Made by a program: the position numbers and the translations under genes. From the NCBI RefSeq assembly GCF_001902145.1, contig NZ_MRST01000026.1, forward strand, positions 688,095-752,094: DNA of 64,000 bases, written 5' to 3'. Of the stretch, positions 17,223-26,733 are shown one piece after another. Position 1 is the first letter of the stretch; the number at the start of each line of letters is the position of its first letter. Origin of the DNA: Pseudomonas fluorescens (GTDB taxonomy: Bacteria; Pseudomonadota; Gammaproteobacteria; Pseudomonadales; Pseudomonadaceae). The notes beneath the pieces are model-generated. The model made no database searches, had not been told where the DNA came from, and worked only from the letters and a program-made list of their open reading frames with translations.

Positions 17223-18350
17223 ATGACGCGACATCCACACGTTTGGATGGGCCTTCTGTTGTGGTCAGTATTCGGTCAGGCGCACGCCGCCTGGACCACG
17301 AATATGGCGCCAGGGGCGACTGAAGTCAGCCACGCTGTGTTTGACCTGCACATGACCATTTTCTGGATCTGTGTGGTGATCGGCATCGTCGTGTTTGGCG
17401 CGATGTTCTGGTCGATGATCCTGCACCGCCGGTCCACGGGCCAGGTAGCGGCCAAGTTCCACGAAAGTACCACCGTGGAAATCCTCTGGACCGTGGTGCC
17501 CTTGCTGATCCTGGTGGCCATGGCCATTCCGGCCACCAAGACCCTGATCAATATCTACGACAGCAGTGAGTCGGATATCGATATCCAGGTCACCGGCTAT
17601 CAGTGGAAGTGGCACTACAAATACCTGGGCCAGGATGTGGAGTTCTTCAGCAACCTGGCCACGCCCGCCGAGCAGATCAATAACCAGGCCACCAAGGGCG
17701 AACACTACCTGTTGGAAGTCGACCAGCCGCTGGTGTTGCCGGTGGGCGCCAAGGTGCGCTTTCTCGTAACCGCCGCCGACGTGATCCACTCCTGGTGGGT
17801 GCCGGCCTTTGCGGTCAAGCGCGATGCCATCCCCGGTTTCGTCAACGAGGCCTGGACCCGCGTGGAGAAGCCGGGCATCTACCGTGGCCAGTGCGCCGAA
17901 CTGTGTGGCAAGGACCACGGCTTCATGCCCATCGTGGTTGAGGTCAAGTCCAAGGCCGACTACGACACCTGGCTGGGCGAGCGCAAGGAAGAAGCGGCCA
18001 AGCTCAAGGAGCTGACTTCCAAAGAGTGGACGCTGGACGAACTGGTGGCTCGTGGCGACAAGGTCTACCACACCACCTGCGTGGCCTGTCACCAGGCCGA
18101 GGGCCAGGGTTTGCCGCCGATGTTCCCGGCGCTCAAGGGTTCGAAAATCGCCACCGGGCCTGCCGCCGAGCACCTGGGCATCGTCTATCACGGCAAGCCC
18201 GGCACGGCGATGGCAGCCTTCGGCAAACAACTCTCGGAAGTAGATATCGCCGCCGTGGTGACTTATGAGCGTAACGCCTGGGGCAATAACAAAGGCGACA
18301 TGGTCACACCCAAAGACGTGCTGGCTCTGAAACAGGCCCAAAGCAAATGA
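17223..18350 (+). CDS. coxB: Cytochrome c oxidase subunit II with fused cytochrome c (caa3 type)
   Basis: 375 residues from MTRHPHVWMGLLLWSVFGQAHA, a signal peptide; GGGGA lies before the ATG. Two N-terminal membrane helices, then the CuA site with Cys224 and Cys228 (CAELCGKDHGFM). A C-terminal cytochrome c domain has CVACH (286-290). The fused heme makes this a caa3-type oxidase that takes electrons from cytochrome c. It starts a long operon of structural and assembly genes. Confidence 0.96.
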   Translation: MTRHPHVWMGLLLWSVFGQAHAAWTTNMAPGATEVSHAVFDLHMTIFWICVVIGIVVFGAMFWSMILHRRSTGQVAAKFHESTTVEILWTVVPLLILVAMAIPATKTLINIYDSSESDIDIQVTGYQWKWHYKYLGQDVEFFSNLATPAEQINNQATKGEHYLLEVDQPLVLPVGAKVRFLVTAADVIHSWWVPAFAVKRDAIPGFVNEAWTRVEKPGIYRGQCAELCGKDHGFMPIVVEVKSKADYDTWLGERKEEAAKLKELTSKEWTLDELVARGDKVYHTTCVACHQAEGQGLPPMFPALKGSKIATGPAAEHLGIVYHGKPGTAMAAFGKQLSEVDIAAVVTYERNAWGNNKGDMVTPKDVLALKQAQSK

Positions 18351-18408
18351 CGACTTTCATTGCCAATGCCCTGAATCGTCCCGCCCACTCGCTTGCAGGA
18401 GAACGGCC

Positions 18409-19992
18409 ATGAGCACTGTGATCGACCATGGTCATGCCGACCACGCCCACGGCCCAGCCAAGGGGCTGATGCGCTGGGTGCTGACCACCAACCACAAAGA
18501 CATCGGCACGATGTACCTGTGGTTCGCCTTCGCCATGTTCCTGCTCGGCGGCTCGTTCGCCATGGTGATCCGTGCCGAGCTGTTCCAGCCTGGCCTGCAG
18601 ATTGTGCAGCCGGCGTTCTTCAACCAGATGACCACCATGCACGGCCTGATCATGGTGTTCGGCGCGGTAATGCCGGCGTTCGTCGGCCTGGCCAACTGGA
18701 TGATCCCGCTGATGATCGGCGCGCCGGACATGGCCCTGCCGCGCATGAACAACTTCAGCTTCTGGCTGCTGCCGGCGGCGTTCCTGCTGCTGGTGTCCAC
18801 CTTGTTCAGCCCCGGCGGCGGGCCGAATTTCGGCTGGACCTTCTACGCCCCGCTCTCCACCACCTATGCGCCGGAAAGCGTGACGTTCTTCATTTTTGCC
18901 ATCCACCTGATGGGCATTAGTTCGATCATGGGCGCGATCAACGTGGTGGCCACCATCCTCAACCTGCGCGCGCCGGGCATGACCCTGATGAAAATGCCGC
19001 TGTTCGTGTGGACCTGGCTGATCACCGCGTTCCTGTTGATCGCGGTGATGCCGGTACTGGCGGGCTGCGTGACCATGATGCTGATGGATATCCACTTCGG
19101 CACCAGCTTCTTCAGTGCGGCCGGTGGCGGCGATCCCGTGCTGTTCCAGCATGTGTTCTGGTTCTTCGGCCATCCCGAGGTGTACATCATGATCCTGCCG
19201 GCCTTTGGCGCGGTCAGCTCGATCATCCCGACCTTCTCGCGCAAGCCGCTGTTCGGTTACACCTCGATGGTCTACGCCACCGCGAGCATCGCGTTCCTGT
19301 CGTTCATCGTGTGGGCACACCACATGTTCGTGGTGGGCATTCCGCTGGTGGGTGAGTTGTTCTTCATGTACGCCACCCTGCTGATCGCCGTGCCTACGGG
19401 CGTGAAGGTGTTCAACTGGGTCAGCACCATGTGGCAAGGCTCACTGACGTTCGAGACGCCGATGTTGTTTGCGGTGGCCTTTGTGATCCTGTTCACCATC
19501 GGCGGCTTCTCCGGGCTGATGCTGGCGATTGCTCCGGCGGACTTTCAGTACCACGACACCTACTTTGTGGTGGCGCATTTCCATTACGTACTGGTGCCCG
19601 GCGCGATCTTCGGGATCTTCGCCTCGGCCTACTACTGGCTGCCGAAATGGACCGGCCACATGTATGACGAAACCTTGGGCAAGCTGCACTTCTGGTTGTC
19701 TTTCGTGGGCATGAACATGGCGTTCTTCCCCATGCACTTCGTGGGGCTGGCCGGTATGCCGCGCCGGGTGCCGGACTACAACCTGCAGTTCGCTGACTTC
19801 AACATGGTCTCGTCCATCGGTGCCTTCATGTTCGGCGCCACGCAGATCTTCTTCCTGTTCATTGTCATCAAGTGCATCCGTGGCGGCCCAGCAGCGCCGG
19901 CCAAGCCCTGGGATGGCGCCGAAGGCCTGGAATGGAGCGTGCCTTCGCCTGCGCCGTACCACACCTTCACCACGCCGCCGGAGGTCAAATGA
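18409..19992 (+). CDS. ctaD: Cytochrome c oxidase subunit I
   Basis: 527 residues with twelve predicted membrane helices. Heme and CuB ligands are in HGLIMVFGAVMP, the WFFGHPEVYIMILP stretch (the cross-linked His-Tyr region), WAHHMFVVG and VVAHFHYVLVPG. This is the proton-pumping catalytic subunit of the caa3 oxidase. AGGAG precedes the ATG. A REPIN separates it from ctaG. Confidence 0.97.
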   Translation: MSTVIDHGHADHAHGPAKGLMRWVLTTNHKDIGTMYLWFAFAMFLLGGSFAMVIRAELFQPGLQIVQPAFFNQMTTMHGLIMVFGAVMPAFVGLANWMIPLMIGAPDMALPRMNNFSFWLLPAAFLLLVSTLFSPGGGPNFGWTFYAPLSTTYAPESVTFFIFAIHLMGISSIMGAINVVATILNLRAPGMTLMKMPLFVWTWLITAFLLIAVMPVLAGCVTMMLMDIHFGTSFFSAAGGGDPVLFQHVFWFFGHPEVYIMILPAFGAVSSIIPTFSRKPLFGYTSMVYATASIAFLSFIVWAHHMFVVGIPLVGELFFMYATLLIAVPTGVKVFNWVSTMWQGSLTFETPMLFAVAFVILFTIGGFSGLMLAIAPADFQYHDTYFVVAHFHYVLVPGAIFGIFASAYYWLPKWTGHMYDETLGKLHFWLSFVGMNMAFFPMHFVGLAGMPRRVPDYNLQFADFNMVSSIGAFMFGATQIFFLFIVIKCIRGGPAAPAKPWDGAEGLEWSVPSPAPYHTFTTPPEVK

Positions 19993-20012
19993 ACCGGCCT
20001 GCGCAATTGCCC

Positions 20013-20102
20013 TGTGGGAGCGGGCTTGCTCGCGAAGGCGGTGTTTCAGTCGCCGCAAATGGCGCCTGGCTTACCGCATTCGCGAGCAAGCCCGCTCCCA
20101 CA
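20013..20102. repeat. REPIN inside the oxidase operon, between ctaD and ctaG
   Basis: Inverted REP pair of the GTGGGAGCGGGCTTGCTCGCGA type. It begins 20 bases after the ctaD stop and ends about 30 bases before the ctaG start, within an otherwise tight operon. Confidence 0.92.
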
Positions 20103-20130
20103 CTGACCGAGTTCGGTTTGGGTGTTCGTC

Positions 20131-20682
20131 ATGGCTGACTCCGTACCGCTCAAGCGCCTGGTCACCCGCCTGCTGATCCTGGTGCTGGCGATGTTCGCCT
20201 TCGGTTTCGCCCTGGTGCCGATCTACGACGTGATGTGCAAGGCATTTGGCATCAACGGCAAGACCGCCGGGCAGTACGAGGGTGAGCAAATGGTCGATCC
20301 TTCGCGCCAGGTGCGGGTGCAGTTCCTGTCCACCAACGCCATCGACATGGTCTGGGAATTTCATTCCAAGGCCGATGAGATTGTGGTCAACCCCGGTGCG
20401 GTCAACGAGATGCTGTTCGTGGCCTACAACCCCACCGATAAGCCGATGACCGCCCAGGCGATACCCAGTATTTCCCCGGCCGAAGCGGCGATGTACTTCC
20501 ACAAGACCGAATGCTTTTGCTTCACCCAGCAAGTGTTGCAGCCCGGTGAGCGCATTGAGATGCCCGTACGTTTCATTGTCGACCGCGCGATGCCCAAGGA
20601 TGTGAAGCATTTGACCCTGGCGTACACGCTGTTCGATATCACTGCGCGCCAGCCGCCCGTGGCCGTCAGGACCGGGGGCTAG
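20131..20682 (+). CDS. ctaG: Cytochrome c oxidase assembly protein CtaG (Cox11)
   Basis: 183 residues from ATG at 20131; a GTG 9 bases earlier is in frame and neither has a clear ribosome binding site. One N-terminal membrane helix precedes a periplasmic domain with the copper motif ECFCF, plus a Cys in VMCKAFG near the membrane. Cox11 delivers copper to the CuB site of subunit I. Confidence 0.94.
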   Translation: MADSVPLKRLVTRLLILVLAMFAFGFALVPIYDVMCKAFGINGKTAGQYEGEQMVDPSRQVRVQFLSTNAIDMVWEFHSKADEIVVNPGAVNEMLFVAYNPTDKPMTAQAIPSISPAEAAMYFHKTECFCFTQQVLQPGERIEMPVRFIVDRAMPKDVKHLTLAYTLFDITARQPPVAVRTGG

Positions 20683-20717
20683 CTACTGTTTGCCCCCTCA
20701 ATCAGGAGAGCGAATAC

Positions 20718-21605
20718 ATGTCGACTCATGATACGTACTACGTACCAGCGCAAAGCAAATGGCCAATAATTGCCACGATTGGCCTGCTGGTCACCGTGTA
20801 TGGCCTGGCCGTGTGGTTCAACGACTTGAAGGCCGCGCGGCCAGAATCCCACGGGCCGTGGATCTTTTTCGTTGGCGGTTTGTTGCTGGCCTACATGCTG
20901 TTTGGCTGGTTTGGCGCGGTGATCAAGGAAAGTCGTGCCGGGCTGTACAGCGCGCAGATGGACCGCTCGTTCCGCTGGGGCATGACGTGGTTCATCTTTT
21001 CGGAGGTGATGTTCTTCATCGCCTTTTTTGGTGCACTGTTCTACGTGCGCGTCTGGGCTGGGCCTTGGTTGGCTGGCGAGGGGCCCAAGGGCATTGCCCA
21101 CATGCTGTGGCCGAACTTTGAGTTTGCCTGGCCCCTGCTGAACAACCCCGACCCCAAGCTCTACCCTGCGCCCAAAGGCACCATCAGCCCCTGGGGCCTG
21201 CCCTTGGTCAACACCATCCTGCTGGTGAGTTCCAGCGTGACCATCACCATCGCCCACCATGCCCTGCGCAAAGGCCATCGTGGTGCACTGAAACTCTGGC
21301 TGGCGATCACCGTGCTGCTGGGTTTGGCGTTTCTCGGGTTCCAGGCCGAGGAATACATCCACGCCTACAAAGAGCTGGGACTCACCCTGGGTTCAGGCGT
21401 GTACGGCGCGACGTTCTTCATGCTCACGGGCTTTCACGGCGCCCACGTGACCATCGGCACCATCATTCTGTTTGTGATGCTGATGCGCATCCTGCGCGGG
21501 CATTTCAACGCCGAGCACCAGTTCGGTTTTGAGGCGGCCAGTTGGTATTGGCACTTTGTGGACGTGGTGTGGATCGGGCTGTTTTTCTTTGTCTATGTGC
21601 TGTGA
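20718..21605 (+). CDS. ctaE: Cytochrome c oxidase subunit III
   Basis: 295 residues, seven predicted membrane helices, with family segments FIFSEVMFFIAFFGALFYVR, FHGAHVTIG and the C-terminal YWHFVDVVWIGLFFFVYVL. It stabilises the catalytic core of the oxidase. AGGAG lies 11 bases before the ATG. The next gene, 21612-21815, runs in the opposite direction. Confidence 0.96.
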   Translation: MSTHDTYYVPAQSKWPIIATIGLLVTVYGLAVWFNDLKAARPESHGPWIFFVGGLLLAYMLFGWFGAVIKESRAGLYSAQMDRSFRWGMTWFIFSEVMFFIAFFGALFYVRVWAGPWLAGEGPKGIAHMLWPNFEFAWPLLNNPDPKLYPAPKGTISPWGLPLVNTILLVSSSVTITIAHHALRKGHRGALKLWLAITVLLGLAFLGFQAEEYIHAYKELGLTLGSGVYGATFFMLTGFHGAHVTIGTIILFVMLMRILRGHFNAEHQFGFEAASWYWHFVDVVWIGLFFFVYVL

Positions 21606-21611
21606 CGCCGC

Positions 21612-21815
21612 TTACCACGGCGCATGAGAGACCAATTGGCCGCTGAAAAAGCCCCAGGCGATCAAGCCCACGGTGATCACGGCCAGCGTGACACGCACGG
21701 TCAAGGCAGTGACGAGGCGGTTGGAGTTGCCCTCGTCCTTGACCAGGAAGAACAAGCCACTGAACAGGCTCACGACGGTCGCGATCAGCATCAGGGCAAT
21801 GGCGGCTTTGAGCAT
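21612..21815 (-). CDS. Small two-helix membrane protein (DUF2909/twin-transmembrane type)
   Basis: 67 residues from MLKAAIALMLIATVVSLFSG. Two hydrophobic helices flank a short polar loop (KDEGNSNRLVT). It resembles the DUF2909 'twin transmembrane' proteins found in oxidase clusters, as in P. aeruginosa. It runs opposite to the oxidase genes around it, with its stop 6 bases from that of ctaE. Function unknown. Confidence 0.75.
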   Translation of the reverse strand: MLKAAIALMLIATVVSLFSGLFFLVKDEGNSNRLVTALTVRVTLAVITVGLIAWGFFSGQLVSHAPW

Positions 21816-21847
21816 GGTCTGGCTCCGGGCTAATTGGGGGAGGGGCG

Positions 21848-22612
21848 ATGAGATCGAGTATAGCCAGTGCCATGCAACGCTTTCGTCCGGGCATCGCGCC
21901 GACGCTGGTGGTACTGGTGTTGCTGCCATTGATGGTGGGCCTGGGGTTTTGGCAATTGTCCCGTGGGCACGAAAAGCAACTGTTGGTAGACCGTTATACC
22001 GAGCGCCGCGCCACCGAACCGGCCAGCAGTGCGCAGCTCAATGACATGGCTGATCCAGCCTTCCGTCGCGTTCACCTTCGCGGGCAACTGGATGGTGAAC
22101 ACAGCATATTGCTGGATAACCGCATGCGTGACGGCAAGGCCGGTGTCGAGTTGCTGCAACCCTTTCATGACCAGGCCAGCGGCCTGTGGCTGTTGCTCAA
22201 TCGCGGCTGGCTGCCTTGGCCGGACCGGCGTGTCGCACCCGCCTTTACTACCCCTGAACAGACGCTGAACCTCGACGCCTGGGTGTACGTCGCCCCCGGC
22301 GAGATCTTCCAACTGCATGCCGACCCGGCCAGCACGCAATGGCCGCGCCTGCTTACCGCACTGCACCCCGCCGCGCTGTGGGACGAACTGGGGCGCAGCG
22401 GTTTTGCCTATGAACTGCGCGCCGAAGCGGGCCCCGGTACCTACGAAACCCGCTGGCCCATCGTCGCCATGGGCCCGGAAAAACACCTGGCCTACGCTGT
22501 GCAATGGTTCGCCATGGCCGTGGCGTTGCTGGCGCTTTACCTCTACCTCGGATGGCATAACAAAAAGGAGAAGCCCCATGGGAGCGGCCATGAATCCACC
22601 CAGCACACCTGA
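21848..22612 (+). CDS. SURF1-family oxidase assembly protein
   Basis: 254 residues. An N-terminal helix (APTLVVLVLLPLMVGLGFWQL) and a C-terminal helix (YAVQWFAMAVALLALYLYL) bracket a periplasmic domain with LDNRMRDGKAGVELLQPF and LLNRGWLP, the Surf1 signature. SURF1 assists heme A insertion into subunit I. The start follows GGGAGGGGCG closely. It overlaps the next gene by 35 bases. Confidence 0.92.
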   Translation: MRSSIASAMQRFRPGIAPTLVVLVLLPLMVGLGFWQLSRGHEKQLLVDRYTERRATEPASSAQLNDMADPAFRRVHLRGQLDGEHSILLDNRMRDGKAGVELLQPFHDQASGLWLLLNRGWLPWPDRRVAPAFTTPEQTLNLDAWVYVAPGEIFQLHADPASTQWPRLLTALHPAALWDELGRSGFAYELRAEAGPGTYETRWPIVAMGPEKHLAYAVQWFAMAVALLALYLYLGWHNKKEKPHGSGHESTQHT

Positions 22613-23162
22613 CACGCCTGATCGGCGCAAGGGGCGCTGGCAGCTGATTTTGATCCTGATGATGGTGATCGGCCCGATGGTGCTGGCCACCTTCATGTAC
22701 AAATTGCAGTTCTGGGTGCCGGACAGCCGCAGCTATCACGGCGAACTGATCGGCAACGGCCAGACCCGCGCCGACATCGGCGTGCAGGCCGATGAACAGC
22801 GCTGGCAACTGCTGGTCACCGCCCCCACCGCCTGCGCTGCCGATTGCCAGCAACTGGTGTACCTGGCGCGCCAGCTGCAGATCAGCCTTGGCCGTGATGC
22901 ATCCCGTGCCAGCCATGCCCTGGCCGGCGCGCAGCCGTTGAGCAGCGAATACGAGGCCAAGCTCAAGGCCGAATATCCACAGCTGCAGCGCTACCCGCTG
23001 GATGTGTCGACCTTTGCCAGGAACGCTGCCGCGCCCGGCGAGGCACAACTGTGGATCGTCGATCCCCACGGCAATCTGGTGCTGCGCTACGACGCCAAGG
23101 TCAAGGGCAAGGACTTGCTCAATGATCTGCGCTTGCTGCTGAAACTGTCGAACATCGGATAA
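22578..23162 (+). CDS. Membrane-anchored SCO-like protein of the oxidase locus
   Basis: 194 residues from ATG at 22578, 6 bases after AAGGAG. One membrane helix (about residues 21-40) and a periplasmic domain. The domain has CAADC at residues 86-90 and VDPHGNLVLRY with His164, matching in order and spacing the CxxxC and His of SCO copper chaperones (compare the SCO gene at 25136). It is usually left as 'hypothetical' in such clusters (PA0111 position). A copper or thiol-redox role in CuA assembly is my inference. Confidence 0.82.
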   Translation: MGAAMNPPSTPDTPDRRKGRWQLILILMMVIGPMVLATFMYKLQFWVPDSRSYHGELIGNGQTRADIGVQADEQRWQLLVTAPTACAADCQQLVYLARQLQISLGRDASRASHALAGAQPLSSEYEAKLKAEYPQLQRYPLDVSTFARNAAAPGEAQLWIVDPHGNLVLRYDAKVKGKDLLNDLRLLLKLSNIG

Positions 23163-23172
23163 GGGCACCATC

Positions 23173-24252
23173 ATGGCCAAGCCTGGATTTCGCCTCGCGC
23201 TGTTTGCCACGCTACTGGCGTTGTTTGTCGTGCTGCTCGGCGCCTATACCCGCCTGACCCACGCCGGCCTTGGCTGCCCGGACTGGCCGGGCTGCTATGG
23301 CTTTATCAGCGTGCCGCAAAGCGAAGCCCAACTGGCCCATGCCGAGTTGCACTTTCCCGACACGCCGGTGGAGGCCGACAAAGGCTGGGCCGAGATGACC
23401 CATCGCTACTTCGCGGGCAGCCTGGGACTGTTGATCGCGCTGCTGGCGGCGCGTTCGTGGCGTCATCGGCGTGATCCGGGCCAGCCGGTGAAGCTGCCGT
23501 TGTTCCTGCTGGCGGTGGTGCTCGCCCAAGCGGCGTTTGGCATGTGGACTGTGACCTTGAAGCTCTGGCCGCAAGTGGTCACCGGGCACCTTTTGGGCGG
23601 CTTTGCGACCTTGAGCCTGCTGTTTCTGCTGACCCTGCGGCTGTCCGGCGTACTACCGGCGCTGGTCGTGCCCAAGCGCCTGCAATATTGGGCGACGGCG
23701 GGGCTGGTGCTGGTGATCGGGCAGATCGCCCTGGGCGGCTGGGTCAGTTCCAACTACGCGGCGGTGGCCTGCGTCGATTTGCCCACCTGCCATGGCCAAT
23801 GGTGGCCGGCAGCGGACTTCGCCAATGGCTTTCACCTGACCCAGCACATCGGCCCCAATTATCTGGGGGGCCAGCTCGACAGCGAAGCGCGCACTGCCAT
23901 CCACCTGACGCATCGCATCGGTGCCGTGCTGGTCACGCTGGTGCTGCTCGGTTTGGCCTGGCAACTGCGGGCAGTGGGGATGACGCGCCTGGCCGGCCTG
24001 CTGTTGATCGCCCTGGCCGCGCAGATCTGCCTGGGGGTGAGCAATGTGGCGTTCGGCCTGCCGCTGTCGGTGGCGGTCGCGCACAACGCTGGCGGGGCAA
24101 CGTTGTTGATGACGCTGGTGCTGGTCAATTATCACGCGCGCACCAGCCTGGTTCGGGTGCGTCACCCGCGCCTGTTCGGCTGGCGTTTTATCCCGCGCAA
24201 ACAGGTGTCGGGCCTCATCACCCTTAAAGGAGAACTGCCATGGCGACCGTGA
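23173..24252 (+). CDS. ctaA: Heme A synthase
   Basis: 359 residues with eight predicted membrane helices. Conserved features include [17 protein letters not shown], the EMTHRYFAG histidine and [14 protein letters not shown], which carries paired cysteines. CtaA converts heme O to heme A for the oxidase. AAGGG precedes the ATG. Its end overlaps the ctaB start by 13 bases. Confidence 0.95.
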   Translation: MAKPGFRLALFATLLALFVVLLGAYTRLTHAGLGCPDWPGCYGFISVPQSEAQLAHAELHFPDTPVEADKGWAEMTHRYFAGSLGLLIALLAARSWRHRRDPGQPVKLPLFLLAVVLAQAAFGMWTVTLKLWPQVVTGHLLGGFATLSLLFLLTLRLSGVLPALVVPKRLQYWATAGLVLVIGQIALGGWVSSNYAAVACVDLPTCHGQWWPAADFANGFHLTQHIGPNYLGGQLDSEARTAIHLTHRIGAVLVTLVLLGLAWQLRAVGMTRLAGLLLIALAAQICLGVSNVAFGLPLSVAVAHNAGGATLLMTLVLVNYHARTSLVRVRHPRLFGWRFIPRKQVSGLITLKGELPWRP

Positions 24253-25139
24253 TCGGCGCACGTCACGACCGGGCGATCTGGCGTGACTATTTAGAGCTGA
24301 CCAAGCCCAAAGTGGTGGTGTTGATGCTGATCACTTCGCTGGTGGGCATGTTCCTTGCCACCCGCGCCGGGGTGCCCTGGGCAGTGCTGGTGTTCGGCAA
24401 CCTCGGCATTGCCCTGTGTGCCGGCGGCGCGGCCGCGGTCAATCATGTGGTCGATCGACGGATTGATGCCGTGATGGCGCGCACTCACAAGCGGCCGATG
24501 GCTGAGGGGCGTGTCTCGCCGATGGCGGCGTTAGCGTTTGCGTTGTTCCTGGCTATTGCAGGATTGGCCCTGCTGCTGGCGTTCACCAACCCGCTGGCGG
24601 CCTGGCTGACCTTGGCTTCGCTGCTGGGTTATGCGGTGATATACACCGGCTTTCTCAAGCGAGCGACGCCGCAGAATATCGTCATCGGCGGTCTGGCCGG
24701 TGCGGCGCCGCCGCTGCTGGGCTGGGTGGCTGTCACTGGGCATGTGAGTGCCGAACCCTTGCTGCTGGTGCTGATCATCTTCGCCTGGACCCCGCCACAT
24801 TTCTGGGCCCTGGCCATTCACCGCAAAGAGGAATACGCCAAGGCCGACATCCCGATGCTGCCGGTCACCCATGGCGAGCACTACACCAAGGTGCATATCC
24901 TGCTGTACACCTTCGCCCTGCTGGCGGTGAGCCTGATGCCCTACGTTATCCACATGAGCGGGCTGCTCTACCTGGGCTGTGCGCTGGTATTGGGTGCGCG
25001 CTTTCTGCAATGGGCCTGGGTGTTGTACCGTGGCAGCCAGCCGCACGCGGCGATCAACACGTTCAAGTACTCTATCTGGTACTTGCTGCTGCTGTTTATC
25101 GCCCTGCTCGTAGACCACTACTTATTGTTGAACCTATGA
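24240..25139 (+). CDS. ctaB: Protoheme IX farnesyltransferase (heme O synthase)
   Basis: 299 residues, a UbiA-type polytopic membrane prenyltransferase. The Asp-rich motif is [19 protein letters not shown] and the second is near [26 protein letters not shown]. It makes heme O, the substrate of CtaA encoded just upstream. AAGGAG lies at the ctaA end. Its stop overlaps the ATG of the SCO gene (ATGA). Confidence 0.96.
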   Translation: MATVIGARHDRAIWRDYLELTKPKVVVLMLITSLVGMFLATRAGVPWAVLVFGNLGIALCAGGAAAVNHVVDRRIDAVMARTHKRPMAEGRVSPMAALAFALFLAIAGLALLLAFTNPLAAWLTLASLLGYAVIYTGFLKRATPQNIVIGGLAGAAPPLLGWVAVTGHVSAEPLLLVLIIFAWTPPHFWALAIHRKEEYAKADIPMLPVTHGEHYTKVHILLYTFALLAVSLMPYVIHMSGLLYLGCALVLGARFLQWAWVLYRGSQPHAAINTFKYSIWYLLLLFIALLVDHYLLLNL

Positions 25140-25771
25140 CTCGAACTCAAAAAACCGTCTTCATCCTCGTGGCCCTGGTGGCGTTGATCATGGGCCTGAC
25201 CGTCAACAAAGTGCTCTCGGGCAAAGGCCAGGGCGATCCCACTGCGCTGATCGACGCCGGCATCATTCTGCTGCCGCAAAGCCGCCAGTTGCCAGCGGTG
25301 ACCATGACCGACCAGGAAGGCCAGCCGGTGGTGGTCAATGAGTTGAAGGGCAAGTGGAGCCTGCTGTTCTTTGGTTACACCTTCTGCCCGGATATCTGCC
25401 CGACCACCCTCGCCCAGCTTCGCCAGATCAAGAGCGAGCTGCCCAAAGAGGCTGTGGATAAGTTGCAGGTGATCCTGGTCAGCGTCGATCCGCACCGCGA
25501 TACCCCGGCGCAGCTCAAGCAGTACCTGGGTTACTTCGACCCACAGTTCCAAGGCCTGACTGGCGCGAACGTGGAGGATGTGCAAAAGGTCTCGAATGCG
25601 GTGAGCATTCCCTTCATTCCGGCGGATACCAGCAAGCCGAACTACACCGTCGACCACAGCGGCAACCTGGCACTGATCGGCCCGGATGGTACCCAGCGTG
25701 GGTTTATTCGTGCGCCGTTGAACAACCAGAAGCTGGTGGCGCAGTTGCCAGCCTTGCTACAGCGCGAATAA
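25136..25771 (+). CDS. SCO1/SenC family copper chaperone
   Basis: 211 residues. An N-terminal membrane anchor ([16 protein letters not shown]) and a thioredoxin-like fold with Cys84 and Cys88 (TFCPDICPT) and His174 (VDHSGN), the three copper ligands. It loads the CuA centre of subunit II. It is translationally coupled to ctaB and is the last gene of the oxidase locus. A REPIN follows 17 bases after its stop. Confidence 0.95.
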   Translation: MTRTQKTVFILVALVALIMGLTVNKVLSGKGQGDPTALIDAGIILLPQSRQLPAVTMTDQEGQPVVVNELKGKWSLLFFGYTFCPDICPTTLAQLRQIKSELPKEAVDKLQVILVSVDPHRDTPAQLKQYLGYFDPQFQGLTGANVEDVQKVSNAVSIPFIPADTSKPNYTVDHSGNLALIGPDGTQRGFIRAPLNNQKLVAQLPALLQRE

Positions 25772-25788
25772 AGACAACACAAAGCAAA

Positions 25789-25878
25789 TGTGGGAGGGGG
25801 CTTGCCCCCGATAGCAGGGTGTCAATCGATGAAGATGTTGACTGACCCACCGCTATCGGGGGCAAGCCCCCTCCCACA
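25789..25878. repeat. REPIN, GTGGGAGGGGGCTTGCCCCCGAT type
   Basis: Inverted REP pair of a third subtype in which the central CTCGCGA is replaced by CCCCCGA. It lies between the convergent SCO and metQ genes. Confidence 0.92.
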
Positions 25879-25911
25879 TTTTGATCTTCAGTGTTTGGAG
25901 ACTGAGGCGGA

Positions 25912-26682
25912 TCAGAACGCCGGCTTGATCGCGCCTTTGTACTTATCTTCGATGAACTTCTTCACTTCAGGCGTGTGCAAGGCTGCAACCAGCTTCTTCA
26001 CCGCGTCCGCATCCTTGTTGTCTTCGCGGGTTACCAGGATGTTCACGTAAGGCGAGTCGCTGCCTTCGATCACCAGGGCATCCTTGGATGGATCCAGCTT
26101 GGCTTCCAGGGCGTAGTTGGTGTTGATCAGCGCCAGGTCGACCTGGGTCAGCACGCGCGGCAGGGTGGCGGCTTCCAGTTCGCGGAATTTCAGGTTTTTA
26201 TCGTTGCCGGTGATGTCCTTGATGGTCGACAGGATGTTGGTCGGGTCCTTCAGGGTGATCAGGCCGTTCTTGGCCAGCAGCAACAGCGCACGGCCGCCGT
26301 TGGTGGCGTCGTTCGGGATCACCACGTTGGCGCCGCTTGGCAGGTCTTCGAGCTTCTTGTACTTGCTGGAGTAAGCGCCCAGGGGCTCCAGATGCACAGC
26401 GCCGACGCTCACCAGGTGAGTGCCTTTGGCCTTGTTGAATTCATCCAGGTACGGCTGGTGCTGGAAGAAGTTGGCATCCAGGCGCTTTTCAGCCACCTGT
26501 ACGTTCGGCTGCACGTAGTCGGTGAAGACTTTGACCTTCAGATCCACGCCTTCTTTGGCCAGGGCAGGCTTCACGAATTCGAGGATTTCGGCGTGAGGCA
26601 CCGGCGAAGCAGCGACCGTAATGGTCTCGGCGTGGGCGGAAAACGCAGCCACGGCGGCGAAAGCAACCAGTAGTTTTTTCAT
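25912..26682 (-). CDS. metQ: Methionine-binding protein of the MetNIQ ABC transporter
   Basis: 256 residues from MKKLLVAFAAVAAFSAHA; AAGGAGC precedes it. An NlpA/MetQ-type substrate-binding protein: ITVAASPVPHAEILE, then VKVFTDYVQPN and FFQHQPYLDEFN. The signal peptide has no lipobox cysteine, so it is predicted to be released to the periplasm rather than lipidated. It is the third gene of the metN-metI-metQ operon. Confidence 0.94.
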   Translation of the reverse strand: MKKLLVAFAAVAAFSAHAETITVAASPVPHAEILEFVKPALAKEGVDLKVKVFTDYVQPNVQVAEKRLDANFFQHQPYLDEFNKAKGTHLVSVGAVHLEPLGAYSSKYKKLEDLPSGANVVIPNDATNGGRALLLLAKNGLITLKDPTNILSTIKDITGNDKNLKFRELEAATLPRVLTQVDLALINTNYALEAKLDPSKDALVIEGSDSPYVNILVTREDNKDADAVKKLVAALHTPEVKKFIEDKYKGAIKPAF

Positions 26683-26733
26683 CCAGCAAGCTCCTTGTTC
26701 GGGCATCTGCCGGCTATGTGCCGGCAATGGCCG

